Below are positions 1-7,602 of a stretch of 64,000 nucleotides of DNA, one piece after another; positions within the stretch are counted from its first letter, which is position 1; every line of letters starts with the position of its first letter. The stretch is from Rikenellaceae bacterium (GTDB taxonomy: Bacteria > Bacteroidota > Bacteroidia > Bacteroidales > Rikenellaceae): NCBI GenBank assembly GCA_020859685.1, contig JAJBVT010000033.1, forward strand, positions 41,555-105,554, given 5' to 3'. A program made the position numbers and the translations under genes. The notes below the pieces were generated by a model. The model saw only the letters and a program-made list of their open reading frames with translations. It was not told the DNA's origin and did not search any database.

Positions 1-188
1 CAGGTGTTAATGGAAATTCCCGACACCAGTTGGTTTATACCGTTTCGGAAACCGCTGCCTATGGTCATCAGGACAATCAGCATCAGCAGGCCCCAGAACA
101 CGCCGAACCCCGTAAGGATACTCCGCACCTTATTCCGCGATATGGTAACCCATATCTCCTGCATACTGTCCCTATCCCAAATCATCAT
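1..188 (-). CDS. MacB/FtsX-type ABC transporter permease, N-terminal part (cut by window edge)
   Basis: The 62 visible residues run from a start at 188 (a second Met follows at 185) to the edge. They contain an arginine/lysine-bearing N-terminus and one strong membrane segment (about residues 25-45, rich in Leu, Met, Val, Gly), followed by a GSGFRNGI stretch. This is the pattern that opens MacB-like permeases and it closely parallels the next gene (start at 1493), which reads NKMRTALTGFAVAWGIFMLI where this one reads NKVRSILTGFGVFWGLLMLI. It is the third gene of a minus-strand operon ATPase-permease-permease, 54 bp after the previous stop. Two FtsX permeases next to one ATPase are usual for MacB-like exporters. 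The substrate cannot be told. Confidence 0.85.
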   Translation of the reverse strand, partial: MMIWDRDSMQEIWVTISRNKVRSILTGFGVFWGLLMLIVLMTIGSGFRNGINQLVSGISINT

Positions 189-242
189 TTGCGTACCGTT
201 ACATTTTTGCCTTTGTATTACACATAAACAGCCTTACTGCCT

Positions 243-1493
243 TTAATCGGCCCTCATAGCCTCTATCGGGCTAACACGGGTGGCCTTGAGGGCGGGAAGC
301 ACCCCGCAAACCACCCCGCAGGCGATAAGGAACAGCGTGGCGTAGAGCACCGTGGGAATATCCACGCCCGGGTCGACGAACACAACCCCCTCCTCGCCCG
401 TATCCACGAAATATCTTCCTGCCACCTCCGTAAGCGCCACCCCGAGCACTATACCGATATAACCGGCGGCGGTGGTTATAATCACCGCCTCGGTAATCAC
501 CATCCTCAGTATGGAGAACCTCGTGGCCCTTATCGACTTACGGATGCCTATTTCGCGCGTACGCTCCTTCACCGTGATAAGCATAATGTTGCCCACCCCC
601 ACAAGGCCCGCCATAAGCGAGGCCAGCCCTATTATCACTATGAAAATGTTAATCATCAGGAACACCTTCCGCACCTCCAGCATACTGGAGGCAAAGTTCC
701 ATATACCCATCGCCGAGGTATCCTCCGGGTGGAAACTCCGCGCACCGGCCATTCGCCTGCGCACCCGCTCATTAAAATCCTCTATCTGCTCCTTCGTATG
801 CAGCCCGTCCACTGTGAACTGGATGCGCCAGAATCCCCATCCGCGGTTGAAAATCTCCTGAGCGTACGAGAGCGGTATCCACGCGTCCGGGTCGTCGTCC
901 CAGCGGTTGCTGCTCTGGTAGATGCCGATTACCTTATAGAACACGTTATTAATCTCCACATACTTGCCGATCGGGTCCTCTCCCGGGTCGAAAAGGCCCT
1001 CGACATGGATCGGGTGCAGCACGATAACCTTGCGCCTGTTGGCCTCGTCGAGGTCGTTTATAAACCGGCCGTCGCCGTCGTTCACCCACAGGTTGTTGAT
1101 GGGCATATACCCCGGCGAAACTCCGCACACCCACGCGCTCATCTCCTTGTGGTTATACCTGATATTCGTGGTTCCTCCGACGGCGCCGGAAATATGCCCT
1201 ATCTCGGGGAAAGATTCCCGGAGCGTGGCCACATCCCTTTCCGTCAGCATTATACGCCTGCCGGTCGGAAACCCCTTATAAGGCCGTGAGGTCCACCCGC
1301 CCCATATTTGTACCGTATTCTCGGCGCGGTAGGACATATTTATCTCCACGCCGTTGCGCAGGCCGTTACCGGCCGCCAATAGGATAATCAGCATAAAGAT
1401 ACCCCAGGCCACGGCGAACCCGGTAAGCGCGGTCCGCATCTTATTCTTGCGTATGGTGGCTACGGTTTCCCTTATACCGTCGAAACTCAGCAT
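243..1493 (-). CDS. MacB-like ABC transporter permease (FtsX domain)
   Basis: 416-residue inner membrane permease. An N-terminal membrane segment (about 20-42) is followed by a roughly 230-residue extracytoplasmic core of the MacB_PCD type, then three C-terminal membrane segments (about 280-310, 330-360, 385-405) of the FtsX domain, ending in the usual ALKATRVSPIEAMR. Family members work with a LolD/MacB-class ATPase as mechanotransmission exporters or lipoprotein-release machines. It starts 20 bp after the ATPase gene and precedes a second permease, so all three are one operon. Substrate unknown; no membrane fusion protein or outer membrane channel is visible, but the operon continues beyond the window. 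Confidence 0.92.
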   Translation of the reverse strand: MLSFDGIRETVATIRKNKMRTALTGFAVAWGIFMLIILLAAGNGLRNGVEINMSYRAENTVQIWGGWTSRPYKGFPTGRRIMLTERDVATLRESFPEIGHISGAVGGTTNIRYNHKEMSAWVCGVSPGYMPINNLWVNDGDGRFINDLDEANRRKVIVLHPIHVEGLFDPGEDPIGKYVEINNVFYKVIGIYQSSNRWDDDPDAWIPLSYAQEIFNRGWGFWRIQFTVDGLHTKEQIEDFNERVRRRMAGARSFHPEDTSAMGIWNFASSMLEVRKVFLMINIFIVIIGLASLMAGLVGVGNIMLITVKERTREIGIRKSIRATRFSILRMVITEAVIITTAAGYIGIVLGVALTEVAGRYFVDTGEEGVVFVDPGVDIPTVLYATLFLIACGVVCGVLPALKATRVSPIEAMRAD

Positions 1494-1513
1494 GGCGACT
1501 CTGGGGTGGATTA

Positions 1514-2197
1514 TTATTTGTTACCGGTTATCTCGACCGAGCTGATAAGCCCGTCCCTGATGCGGATTATCTTGTCGGTACCCTCGGCTACCGCCTGCTC
1601 GTGGGTCACAATCAGCATTGTGATGCCGTCGTTACGGTTAATCTCCTTCAACAGTTTCATCACCTCCTCGGAGGTAACACTGTCGAGGGCGCCCGTCGGT
1701 TCGTCGGCCAGTATTACCTGAGGCTTGGTAATCAGCGCGCGGGCTATAGCCACCCTCTGTTTCTGCCCGCCCGACAGTTCGTTGGGCAGGTGGTGGTGAT
1801 GCGTAGCTATACCCATGCGTTCGAGGTATTCCATCGCAAGCGCGTTGCGCTTCCTCCGCCCCACCCCCTGATAATAGAGCGGCAGAGCCACGTTCTCGAG
1901 CGCGTTTTTGAAGGATATTAGATTGAATGACTGGAAAATAAACCCGAGCTTGCGGTTGCGTATACCGGCGGCCTGACGTTCGCTTAGGTTATGGATAAGC
2001 ATGCCGTCGAGGTAGTATGTGCCCGAATCGTAATTGTCCAGTATGCCGAGTATATTGAGTAGCGTCGATTTGCCGGAACCGGAAGAACCCATTATCGAGA
2101 GAAACTCGCCTTTTTCCACCTCGAGGTTCACACCCTTCAATACATGGAGCGGTGAACCGGAATAATAGGTTTTGTTTAGGTCGGTAATTTTTATCAT
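1514..2197 (-). CDS. ABC transporter ATP-binding protein, LolD/MacB class
   Basis: 227-residue ATPase giving energy to the permeases downstream. Visible motifs in order: Walker A GSSGSGKST (about 37-45), Q-loop in FIFQSFNLI, ABC signature LSGGQKQR (about 142-149), Walker B VILADEPTGALD, and the switch histidine in IVTHE. Length and the closely coupled permease genes fit the MacB/LolD class. A -7 box (TACGTTTG on the minus strand, 2261-2268) lies about 60 bases before the start and probably drives the operon. Confidence 0.95.
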   Translation of the reverse strand: MIKITDLNKTYYSGSPLHVLKGVNLEVEKGEFLSIMGSSGSGKSTLLNILGILDNYDSGTYYLDGMLIHNLSERQAAGIRNRKLGFIFQSFNLISFKNALENVALPLYYQGVGRRKRNALAMEYLERMGIATHHHHLPNELSGGQKQRVAIARALITKPQVILADEPTGALDSVTSEEVMKLLKEINRNDGITMLIVTHEQAVAEGTDKIIRIRDGLISSVEITGNK

Positions 2198-2260
2198 TTC
2201 GTAAGAGGGCTATGTCGGGTCAGGCATAAAAACGGAACCGTCACCATTTAAGATAACGGA

Positions 2261-2268
2261 CAAACGTA
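2261..2268 (-). promoter_or_regulatory. -7 box of the ABC exporter operon
   Basis: Minus-strand TACGTTTG matches TAnnTTTG. It is in the divergent gap between the ATPase gene and ahpC. No clear -33 TTTG is present. Confidence 0.5.
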
Positions 2269-2436
2269 GTAAATGTAACGATTTTCAGAGCATTTTTCAG
2301 AAAAATAATTCCTCCTGTTTATATGCCATACGGGGAAGAAAACCCTAACTTGTTAATTTATTGAACATTCAATTCCAATGGATAAATGAATTCAATATAA
2401 AAATTTCTTATGCCCGCATAAATTAATACACTCGGT

Positions 2437-2472
2437 TTTGCAATTATTCCGCCCGGTGGGCGTTTATCTTTG
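2437..2472 (+). promoter_or_regulatory. promoter of ahpC
   Basis: TATCTTTG at 2465-2472 matches the Bacteroidetes -7 box, with TTTG at 2437-2440. The 24-base gap is a little longer than usual. Transcription would begin near 2477, giving a leader of about 80 bases. Confidence 0.6.
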
Positions 2473-2558
2473 CAGTGGACAAGAGCAGACCGGATTAAAC
2501 CGTACTCCGTACCGGCTGCCGTTTAACGGAGAAAAACTATTTAAAAACATTCAGCAAT

Positions 2559-3191
2559 ATGAGATCATTAATTGGAAGGAAGGCCCCGAAAGTGGATGCC
2601 ACCGCAGTAGTAAACGGATGCGAAATCGTAAATAACTTTACCCTCGACCAGTACAAAGGCAGCAAATACGTTGTGCTGTTCTTCTACCCGATGGACTTTA
2701 CTTTCGTCTGCCCGACAGAACTCCACGCGTTTCAGGAGAAGTTGGCCGAGTTCGAAAAACGCGGCGTACAGGTCGTAGGCTGCTCGGTAGACTCCGAGTA
2801 CTCACACTTCGCATGGCTCCAGCAGCCTAAAAATAAGGGCGGTATCGGCGGGGTGACCTACCCGATAATCGCAGACTTTACCAAGACGGTGTCGGAAAAC
2901 TTCGGCGTACTGGCGGGCAACTATGCCGCCGACGAGGAGGACGAACTTCTCTACGAAGGGGCACCGGTGGCTTACCGTGGCCTTTTCCTTATCGATAAGG
3001 AGGGCATCGTTCGCCACTGTACCATCAACGACCTGCCCATAGGCCGTAATGTGGATGAGGCACTGCGCGTGGTAGACGCGCTTCAGCACTTCGAAGAAAA
3101 CGGCGAAGTTTGCCCTGCCAACTGGACCAAAGGCAAGGACGCAATGAGCGCCACGAACGAAGGCGTTTCGGATTACCTCTCGAAACACTAA
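2559..3191 (+). CDS. ahpC: 2-Cys peroxiredoxin AhpC/TSA family
   Basis: 210-residue cytoplasmic peroxidase that reduces H2O2 and organic peroxides. The peroxidatic cysteine is C51 in FTFVCPTE and the resolving cysteine C185 in GEVCPANW, so this is a typical 2-Cys enzyme of the Prx1/AhpC type. Length is near the family norm. No ahpF lies next to it, so the reductant (AhpF elsewhere or thioredoxin) is not shown. The start ATG sits about 80 bases after a good promoter, and a strong terminator follows, so it is monocistronic. In Bacteroides such genes are controlled by OxyR; I see no clear OxyR site. Confidence 0.95.
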   Translation: MRSLIGRKAPKVDATAVVNGCEIVNNFTLDQYKGSKYVVLFFYPMDFTFVCPTELHAFQEKLAEFEKRGVQVVGCSVDSEYSHFAWLQQPKNKGGIGGVTYPIIADFTKTVSENFGVLAGNYAADEEDELLYEGAPVAYRGLFLIDKEGIVRHCTINDLPIGRNVDEALRVVDALQHFEENGEVCPANWTKGKDAMSATNEGVSDYLSKH

Positions 3192-3218
3192 ACGACATAA
3201 GGTTAGTCGGGCCTTGAA

Positions 3219-3250
3219 GGCGGATGCACGGAAGTGCGTCCGCCTTTTTT
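3219..3250 (+). terminator. rho-independent terminator of ahpC
   Basis: Perfect 11-bp stem (3219-3229 with 3234-3244), 4-base loop, then six T. Confidence 0.92.
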
Positions 3251-3695
3251 CGGCCCATTCGTAAGCTGCTTTTCCAATGTATGGAAGTGCGGGATACCGG
3301 CATTTGGACATCCAACCGTTTTTCCGGTTATTAAATTGTCGTTTTCCGACCCCTACTGAATCTGCCCGTGAATGGGTTAAGTACCGTTATCCGCTGTTTC
3401 CTGCCGCACAAGGCAGGAAATGCATGGAAATTGTATTACATCTTTCGCAGGGGTTGCAGGGCGTTTGCGTGAGGCGGGCCTTCGACGACATCCGATTATA
3501 TGTTAGATGCGGTCAGGCACAGGTCAGGACGTTAAAAGGGAGTGCGGTAAAAGAGAGCCGTTACAGCCCGGTTTCCGGCCGGTGACAGACCGAGGTTGAT
3601 TAGTGAGGTTTGAAAATGTAGTTAACAGTTGTAATTCGGCCTGTCCCTCGTAGATTCCCTCCCCCTGTTTATATTGAAACCTTATTTCCCTAAAT
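3251..3695 (+). other. intergenic stretch without a supported gene
   Basis: A 102-codon frame at 3277-3585 has no recognisable domain or promoter and starts inside the terminator flank, so I do not call it. The one structure seen is a perfect 9-bp inverted repeat at 3397-3420. Confidence 0.6.
3397..3420. repeat. 9-bp perfect inverted repeat
   Basis: TTTCCTGCC (3397-3405) and GGCAGGAAA (3412-3420) around a 6-base loop. No T-run on either side, so it is not a standard terminator; it could be a protein site or RNA hairpin. Confidence 0.6.
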
Positions 3696-3905
3696 ATGAA
3701 CGAAAGCTATGTGAACGAACTCGACCCCCGGACGGACGACCAGACCCCGAAGGGAATCGAGACCGAAACTCTCGAAACTCCCGAGACGTTCCTCGAAGAC
3801 AACGGTCCCGTCCGCGAAGGGTGCCCGTGTGTGACGCAGGAGGAGATAGACGAATCGGTTATCGAAATCAATCCCGACGTAAACAGTATGGAGAGCCGCG
3901 GGTAA
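3696..3905 (+). CDS. small acidic hypothetical protein
   Basis: 69 residues, strongly acidic, with no hydrophobic segment. It has two cysteines in EGCPCVTQ near the middle and is rich in Glu, Asp, Thr and Pro. I do not recognise a family. It ends 33 bp before a coiled-coil protein gene on the same strand and shares its codon style, so the two are probably co-transcribed. It could be an unstructured stress or partner protein of the downstream gene; that is inference. Confidence 0.6.
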   Translation: MNESYVNELDPRTDDQTPKGIETETLETPETFLEDNGPVREGCPCVTQEEIDESVIEINPDVNSMESRG

Positions 3906-3938
3906 GCCTTCACGCGATGAAACAATTATAATACAGAT

Positions 3939-4586
3939 ATGGCAGACAACAACTCATTCAAGGATACCGTAAGCGGCTGGATGGACAAAGCCGAGGGTTT
4001 TCTCGACAGCATGCTCGAAAAAAGCGCCGGCTACAAAGAACAGGTCAGCAGCGGGACACGACAGCTCGACGATCTCGCCCGGGCGAGTAAGGAAGATGTG
4101 CACGAGGAGATGAAACAGGCCCGCGAGCACCTCAAGGAGCAGGCTAAAGAGATATCCGACCGGCTCGACAGTTGGATAGACGAAGTAAAACAGCGCGCGG
4201 GACGCACCGGCGATGTAAGCGACGAGCAGCTCGACCGGTTCCGCAGGAAAGCCGAGCGCATCAAGGAGGAGATAAACCAGGATACGGACAATATTTCGGA
4301 CGAACTACGCGGACGCGCCGAACGTTTTGCGGACGGACTGGACCGTATACGCCACGATATCAAAGAGAACGAAGCCGCCGGCAACCGCCGGGTGAACGAA
4401 ACCTCGCCCATTACCGGCTACGGCGATTACCGGGCGGCCGACGTGGACGGAACGCTTAACAATTACGCCGACCGTATGGAGACCCATACCGAGATGACCA
4501 GAGAGCGTATCCGCGAAAGGGCCGAAGAGGCCGAACAGGATATCCTCGAGAAAGCCACCGAACTGGGTATTAAGGAGGAGATGTAG
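3939..4586 (+). CDS. coiled-coil, amphipathic-helix protein (general stress-like)
   Basis: 215 residues, almost entirely charged helix: repeated runs of Glu, Lys, Arg and Asp with Ala/Leu/Ile spacing (about 30-145 and 165-215). No signal peptide or membrane segment. Such composition is seen in apolipoprotein-like, YtxH-like or SLL1862-like stress proteins, but I cannot assign a family. The GDYRAADVDGTLNNYADR stretch around 158-175 breaks the helix. It follows the small acidic gene closely and is followed by a REP-like element. No enzymatic motif is visible. Confidence 0.75.
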   Translation: MADNNSFKDTVSGWMDKAEGFLDSMLEKSAGYKEQVSSGTRQLDDLARASKEDVHEEMKQAREHLKEQAKEISDRLDSWIDEVKQRAGRTGDVSDEQLDRFRRKAERIKEEINQDTDNISDELRGRAERFADGLDRIRHDIKENEAAGNRRVNETSPITGYGDYRAADVDGTLNNYADRMETHTEMTRERIRERAEEAEQDILEKATELGIKEEM

Positions 4587-4631
4587 ATTGCAACGTCTTG
4601 CGCGACGGGCATTTACGGGTTTTTATATTGC

Positions 4632-4658
4632 AGATTCTTCGCTTCGCTCAGAATGACA
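4632..4658. repeat. REP-like element, short type
   Basis: Begins AGATTCTTCGCTTCGCTC and ends AGAATGACA, an imperfect inverted repeat. Related copies are at 7493, 27608 and 59785; see findings. Confidence 0.75.
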
Positions 4659-4814
4659 TTAAGGGATAAGTTATATTGAGGCAGCCGGAGGAGGTGAAGG
4701 AATTGCCTTACTTTTTAAGATAACTACGTTTCCGAAATGACATTGCAAGAAGGTTTCCGCTGATTTATTTTTCCTTCTGCCGTGAGATAAAATAAAGCCA
4801 AGCAGTAAAAGCAC

Positions 4815-5348
4815 TCACCCCACTAACAACTGCCAATATCCCACATCGTGCCAGCGGTCGAATTTGCGACCGGTCTCCTTCATAAATCCGACTTGCCTGA
4901 ATCCGAATTTTTCGTGGAGGGCCACGCTGGCATCGTTCGGCAGGGTAATGCCCGCGATAATAGTATGGAACATATCCGGGTCTAAACCGTGGAGCAACCG
5001 GTACATCAACGCCGACCCGATAGCCCGGCCGTGCATGGCAGGGTGGATGTAAATGCTGATTTCTGCCGTCAGGCTGAACGCCTGTTTACTGTTAAACGGG
5101 CGCAGGTGACAGTATCCGGCCACCTCACCATCGGCCATAGCCACATAATACGGATATCCTGCCCCGGTAACCCGGGCAATCCGCCCGGCCATTTCATCGA
5201 CCGTAAGGGGCACCGTTTCGAACGTAACGGCCGTTTTCCCGATATAATGATTATATATTGCGCAGATGGCCGGAGCATCCTCCACCGATACTTCGCGTAT
5301 TTCGATTTCCGGCGCACCGGAACTGCCGGTAGTTATACGATTATCCAT
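4815..5348 (-). CDS. GNAT N-acetyltransferase, phosphinothricin/amino-acid acetyltransferase type
   Basis: 177-residue cytoplasmic acetyl-CoA-dependent acetyltransferase. The fold is readable: AICAIYNHYIG (helix 1), VAMADGEVAGYCHLRPF (strands 3-4), AEISIYIHPAMHGRAIGSAL (strand 4 and the pyrophosphate loop HGRAIGSA), then IIAGITLPNDASVALHEKFGF. These features, especially the NxxSxxLHEKxGF block, match the Pat/MnaT (YncA) branch, which acetylates methionine analogues or phosphinothricin. A -7 box at 5432-5439 lies about 85 bases upstream. Substrate not provable. Confidence 0.88.
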   Translation of the reverse strand: MDNRITTGSSGAPEIEIREVSVEDAPAICAIYNHYIGKTAVTFETVPLTVDEMAGRIARVTGAGYPYYVAMADGEVAGYCHLRPFNSKQAFSLTAEISIYIHPAMHGRAIGSALMYRLLHGLDPDMFHTIIAGITLPNDASVALHEKFGFRQVGFMKETGRKFDRWHDVGYWQLLVG

Positions 5349-5431
5349 AATTTCCCTGTATCATCGCTACCCGGCCTAGCCGAAAGCCCGACATAGGCCC
5401 GGCCCACCCAAAATCCCGGGACGCGACGGAC

Positions 5432-5439
5432 CAAAGGTA
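5432..5439 (-). promoter_or_regulatory. -7 box of the GNAT gene
   Basis: Minus-strand TACCTTTG just after the end of the LytT-like gene, pointing into the acetyltransferase gene. Confidence 0.55.
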
Positions 5440-5447
5440 GGATTAAA

Positions 5448-6152
5448 TCAGGAATTACGGGCGATATAGTCCCCGAACGGTTTCTCGTACGACTCCCCCA
5501 CCGGAATGCGTTTTTCCCCAATAAGGACCTGCTTTCGTTCCACGGCGTCGATTCGCCGCAGGTTGACGATATATGAGCGGTGAACGCGCATAAACTTATC
5601 CTGCGGCAGTTTTTCTTCGTAATTCTTCAGGCTGCCGAGGGTCATAACCGGTTTGGAATTGTCGGTATATATCCTGACGTATTCGCCCCGGCTCTCGATA
5701 TAGGTTATCCCGTCAACATCTATCGGGATTATTTTGTATTCCGAACGTACGAATATCCGTTCATGAACCGCCTCGCTGCGATTGACCTTCAGCAGGTTGA
5801 ACTGCCGCAGGGCTTTCTCGGCCGCTTTCAGGAAGTCCGGGTAACCGATCGGCTTGAGCAGGTAGTCCTGCGCATCCACCCGGAACCCCTCTACCGCGTA
5901 CTCCGAGTAAGCCGTGGTGAAAATAACGAGGTGCCCCGGCCCCAGCGAGCGCACCAGCTCGATACCGTTCAGGTTGGGCATGTTGATATCGGCGAAGATA
6001 AGGTCCACCTCCGTAGCCGCGAGTGCATCCATAGCGTCGAACGCGCTCCGGTAAAATCCGACCGGCACGAGGAACGGGGTCTGCCTGATGTAGCGTTCAA
6101 TCTGGCTGAGGGCCAGCGGTTCGTCGTCAATTGCAATACAGCGCATCGTCAT
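5448..6152 (-). CDS. LytTR-family response regulator
   Basis: 234-residue DNA-binding response regulator. N-terminal receiver (about 1-120) with acidic pair D9/D10, phosphoacceptor D55 in FADINMPN, Thr in IFTTAYS, and Lys in LLKPIGY. C-terminal LytTR domain (about 135-230) with the family hallmarks FMRVHRSYIVNLRRID and RIPVGESY. Its start overlaps the kinase stop by 4 bp, so the two are translationally coupled. LytT-like pairs in Bacteroidetes control envelope and metabolic genes; the target is unknown. MRC six bases later is an alternative start. Confidence 0.95.
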   Translation of the reverse strand: MTMRCIAIDDEPLALSQIERYIRQTPFLVPVGFYRSAFDAMDALAATEVDLIFADINMPNLNGIELVRSLGPGHLVIFTTAYSEYAVEGFRVDAQDYLLKPIGYPDFLKAAEKALRQFNLLKVNRSEAVHERIFVRSEYKIIPIDVDGITYIESRGEYVRIYTDNSKPVMTLGSLKNYEEKLPQDKFMRVHRSYIVNLRRIDAVERKQVLIGEKRIPVGESYEKPFGDYIARNS

Positions 6153-7330
6153 TTTTCTATCGGGATTTCGAGCAGTGCGGTATGCACCCCTCCGCGTGTT
6201 ACGAGTTTAAGCCGAAAACGGTCGCCGTAGAGCAGTGCGAGCCGTTTTCGCAGGTTATCCAGCCCTACCCCGCTTCCCTGCCCTGCCGGGGCGGAATCCT
6301 GCCTGCTGTTACTTACGGTATAGAGCAGCCGTTCACCCTGTACGGATATCTCCGAGCGGATAAACGAATCCTGCCGGTAGCTAATCCCGTGTTTGAATGC
6401 GTTCTCCACCAGCGTTGATAGCATCAGCGGCGGTATCCGGCCCTCCGGCAGACTCTCGGGATAGATATTCTCGATCCGTACATCCCCGCTGTAACGGATA
6501 CTCATAAGCGATATATAGTTTTCGAGGAACCGCACCTCCTGGCTAAGCGGTACGAGCGACTTGTCCGTCTCATAGAGAACGTAACGCATTATTTTCGACA
6601 GCTCGATAATGGTCTCCTTAGCCTTCTCCCCGTCGATATCCACCAGTGCGTGGATATTATTGAGGGTGTTCATAAAGAAATGCGGGTTGATCTGCACCTT
6701 AAGGTAATCCAGTTCCGCGCGGAGGTTCTGCCGTTCGAGTTCCTCCATTACCCGGGCGTCGCTTACCGTCTTAAAGATGAGTTTCACTGCGATATTGAAC
6801 CCCATCAGGAGCAAAGCCAGTAAAAATTTATTAATCACCAACCCCCACTTGAACGGGAAGGGCCGTGGCGGACCGGGACGCATCATATTTCCCCGCGGGC
6901 CGCCGGTCACCTCGCCCTCCCAGAACCGTTCCCTCCTCCCGGGGCCCTCACCGGGTGGATTTTGAAGCTGTTCGTGCCTCGGACGCTCCCCCGGTTCGGT
7001 TCCGTGGGGCGGGAATTTGTCCTTCAACTGCCGGAACATCACGGCGTGGAAAGCCGTCACCACCAGCACCGCCATAAAAGCCGAAATTACATAGGCCGCG
7101 TACCGCTTTTTCATAAAGAAGCGCGGCATGAGCAGGTAATTGTTCACGAGGAAAAGCAGGAAGAAAGGCGCGGCCCGGAGCCAGAAACGGCCCACCTCGG
7201 TCCACTGCACCACCCCGTCGATACTGTACCCGACCACGCTCACAAGGAACACCACCAGCCATATAAGGAAGTATACAACATTTTCGGCAAATTTTTGCCT
7301 GCTGCTTTTTATCTCCTCGGTCCGCCCCAT
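6149..7330 (-). CDS. LytS/YehU-family sensor histidine kinase
   Basis: 393-residue inner membrane kinase paired with the LytTR regulator. Membrane segments lie at about 15-37, 50-68, 77-99 and 170-190. Between the third and fourth is a loop rich in Pro, Gly, Arg and Glu. The His_kinase domain follows, with QINPHFMNTLNNIHALVD (phospho-His in NPHFFMNTLN) and an ATPase part with N-box LVENAFKHG and G-box GVGLDNLRKRL. I start it at 7330 because the -7 box (7337-7344) would overlap the upstream codons. The stimulus is unknown. The usual membrane-sensor LytS layout suggests an envelope signal. Confidence 0.93.
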   Translation of the reverse strand: MGRTEEIKSSRQKFAENVVYFLIWLVVFLVSVVGYSIDGVVQWTEVGRFWLRAAPFFLLFLVNNYLLMPRFFMKKRYAAYVISAFMAVLVVTAFHAVMFRQLKDKFPPHGTEPGERPRHEQLQNPPGEGPGRRERFWEGEVTGGPRGNMMRPGPPRPFPFKWGLVINKFLLALLLMGFNIAVKLIFKTVSDARVMEELERQNLRAELDYLKVQINPHFFMNTLNNIHALVDIDGEKAKETIIELSKIMRYVLYETDKSLVPLSQEVRFLENYISLMSIRYSGDVRIENIYPESLPEGRIPPLMLSTLVENAFKHGISYRQDSFIRSEISVQGERLLYTVSNSRQDSAPAGQGSGVGLDNLRKRLALLYGDRFRLKLVTRGGVHTALLEIPIEK

Positions 7331-7336
7331 AGGGGG

Positions 7337-7344
7337 CAAATTTA
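7337..7344 (-). promoter_or_regulatory. -7 box abutting the LytS-like kinase start
   Basis: Minus-strand TAAATTTG ends 6 bases before the ATG at 7330, so the transcript would have almost no leader. No clear -33. Confidence 0.5.
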
Positions 7345-7492
7345 TTAATTATTTCCGGGTGGTGTAAAATCCGCCCGTATAACAGTTATATTAACTCTTT
7401 CATTCTTTGCCGTAAGCTCTTTCGTTACCAACGGCAAGTCAGATGATATTTATTATAATATTTGAACGTAGGGTATAAATTCATTACAAAAT

Positions 7493-7523
7493 TGTCATTC
7501 TGAGCGAATGCGAAGAATCTACC
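7493..7523. repeat. REP-like element, short type (reverse orientation)
   Basis: TGTCATTCTGAGCGAATG then CGAAGAATCTACC; the reverse of the copies at 4632 and 27608. Confidence 0.75.
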
Positions 7524-7602
7524 GTCGGCCAAAAACGATACTTCCATCACTTCGTTCTCCCTTATGAATTAATCTAATAATCCGAGCGGCAAAAAAGACG
7601 GC

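Noticed and set aside
3277..3585. 102-codon plus-strand frame
   Set aside because: No domain, no promoter, atypical composition; kept as intergenic.
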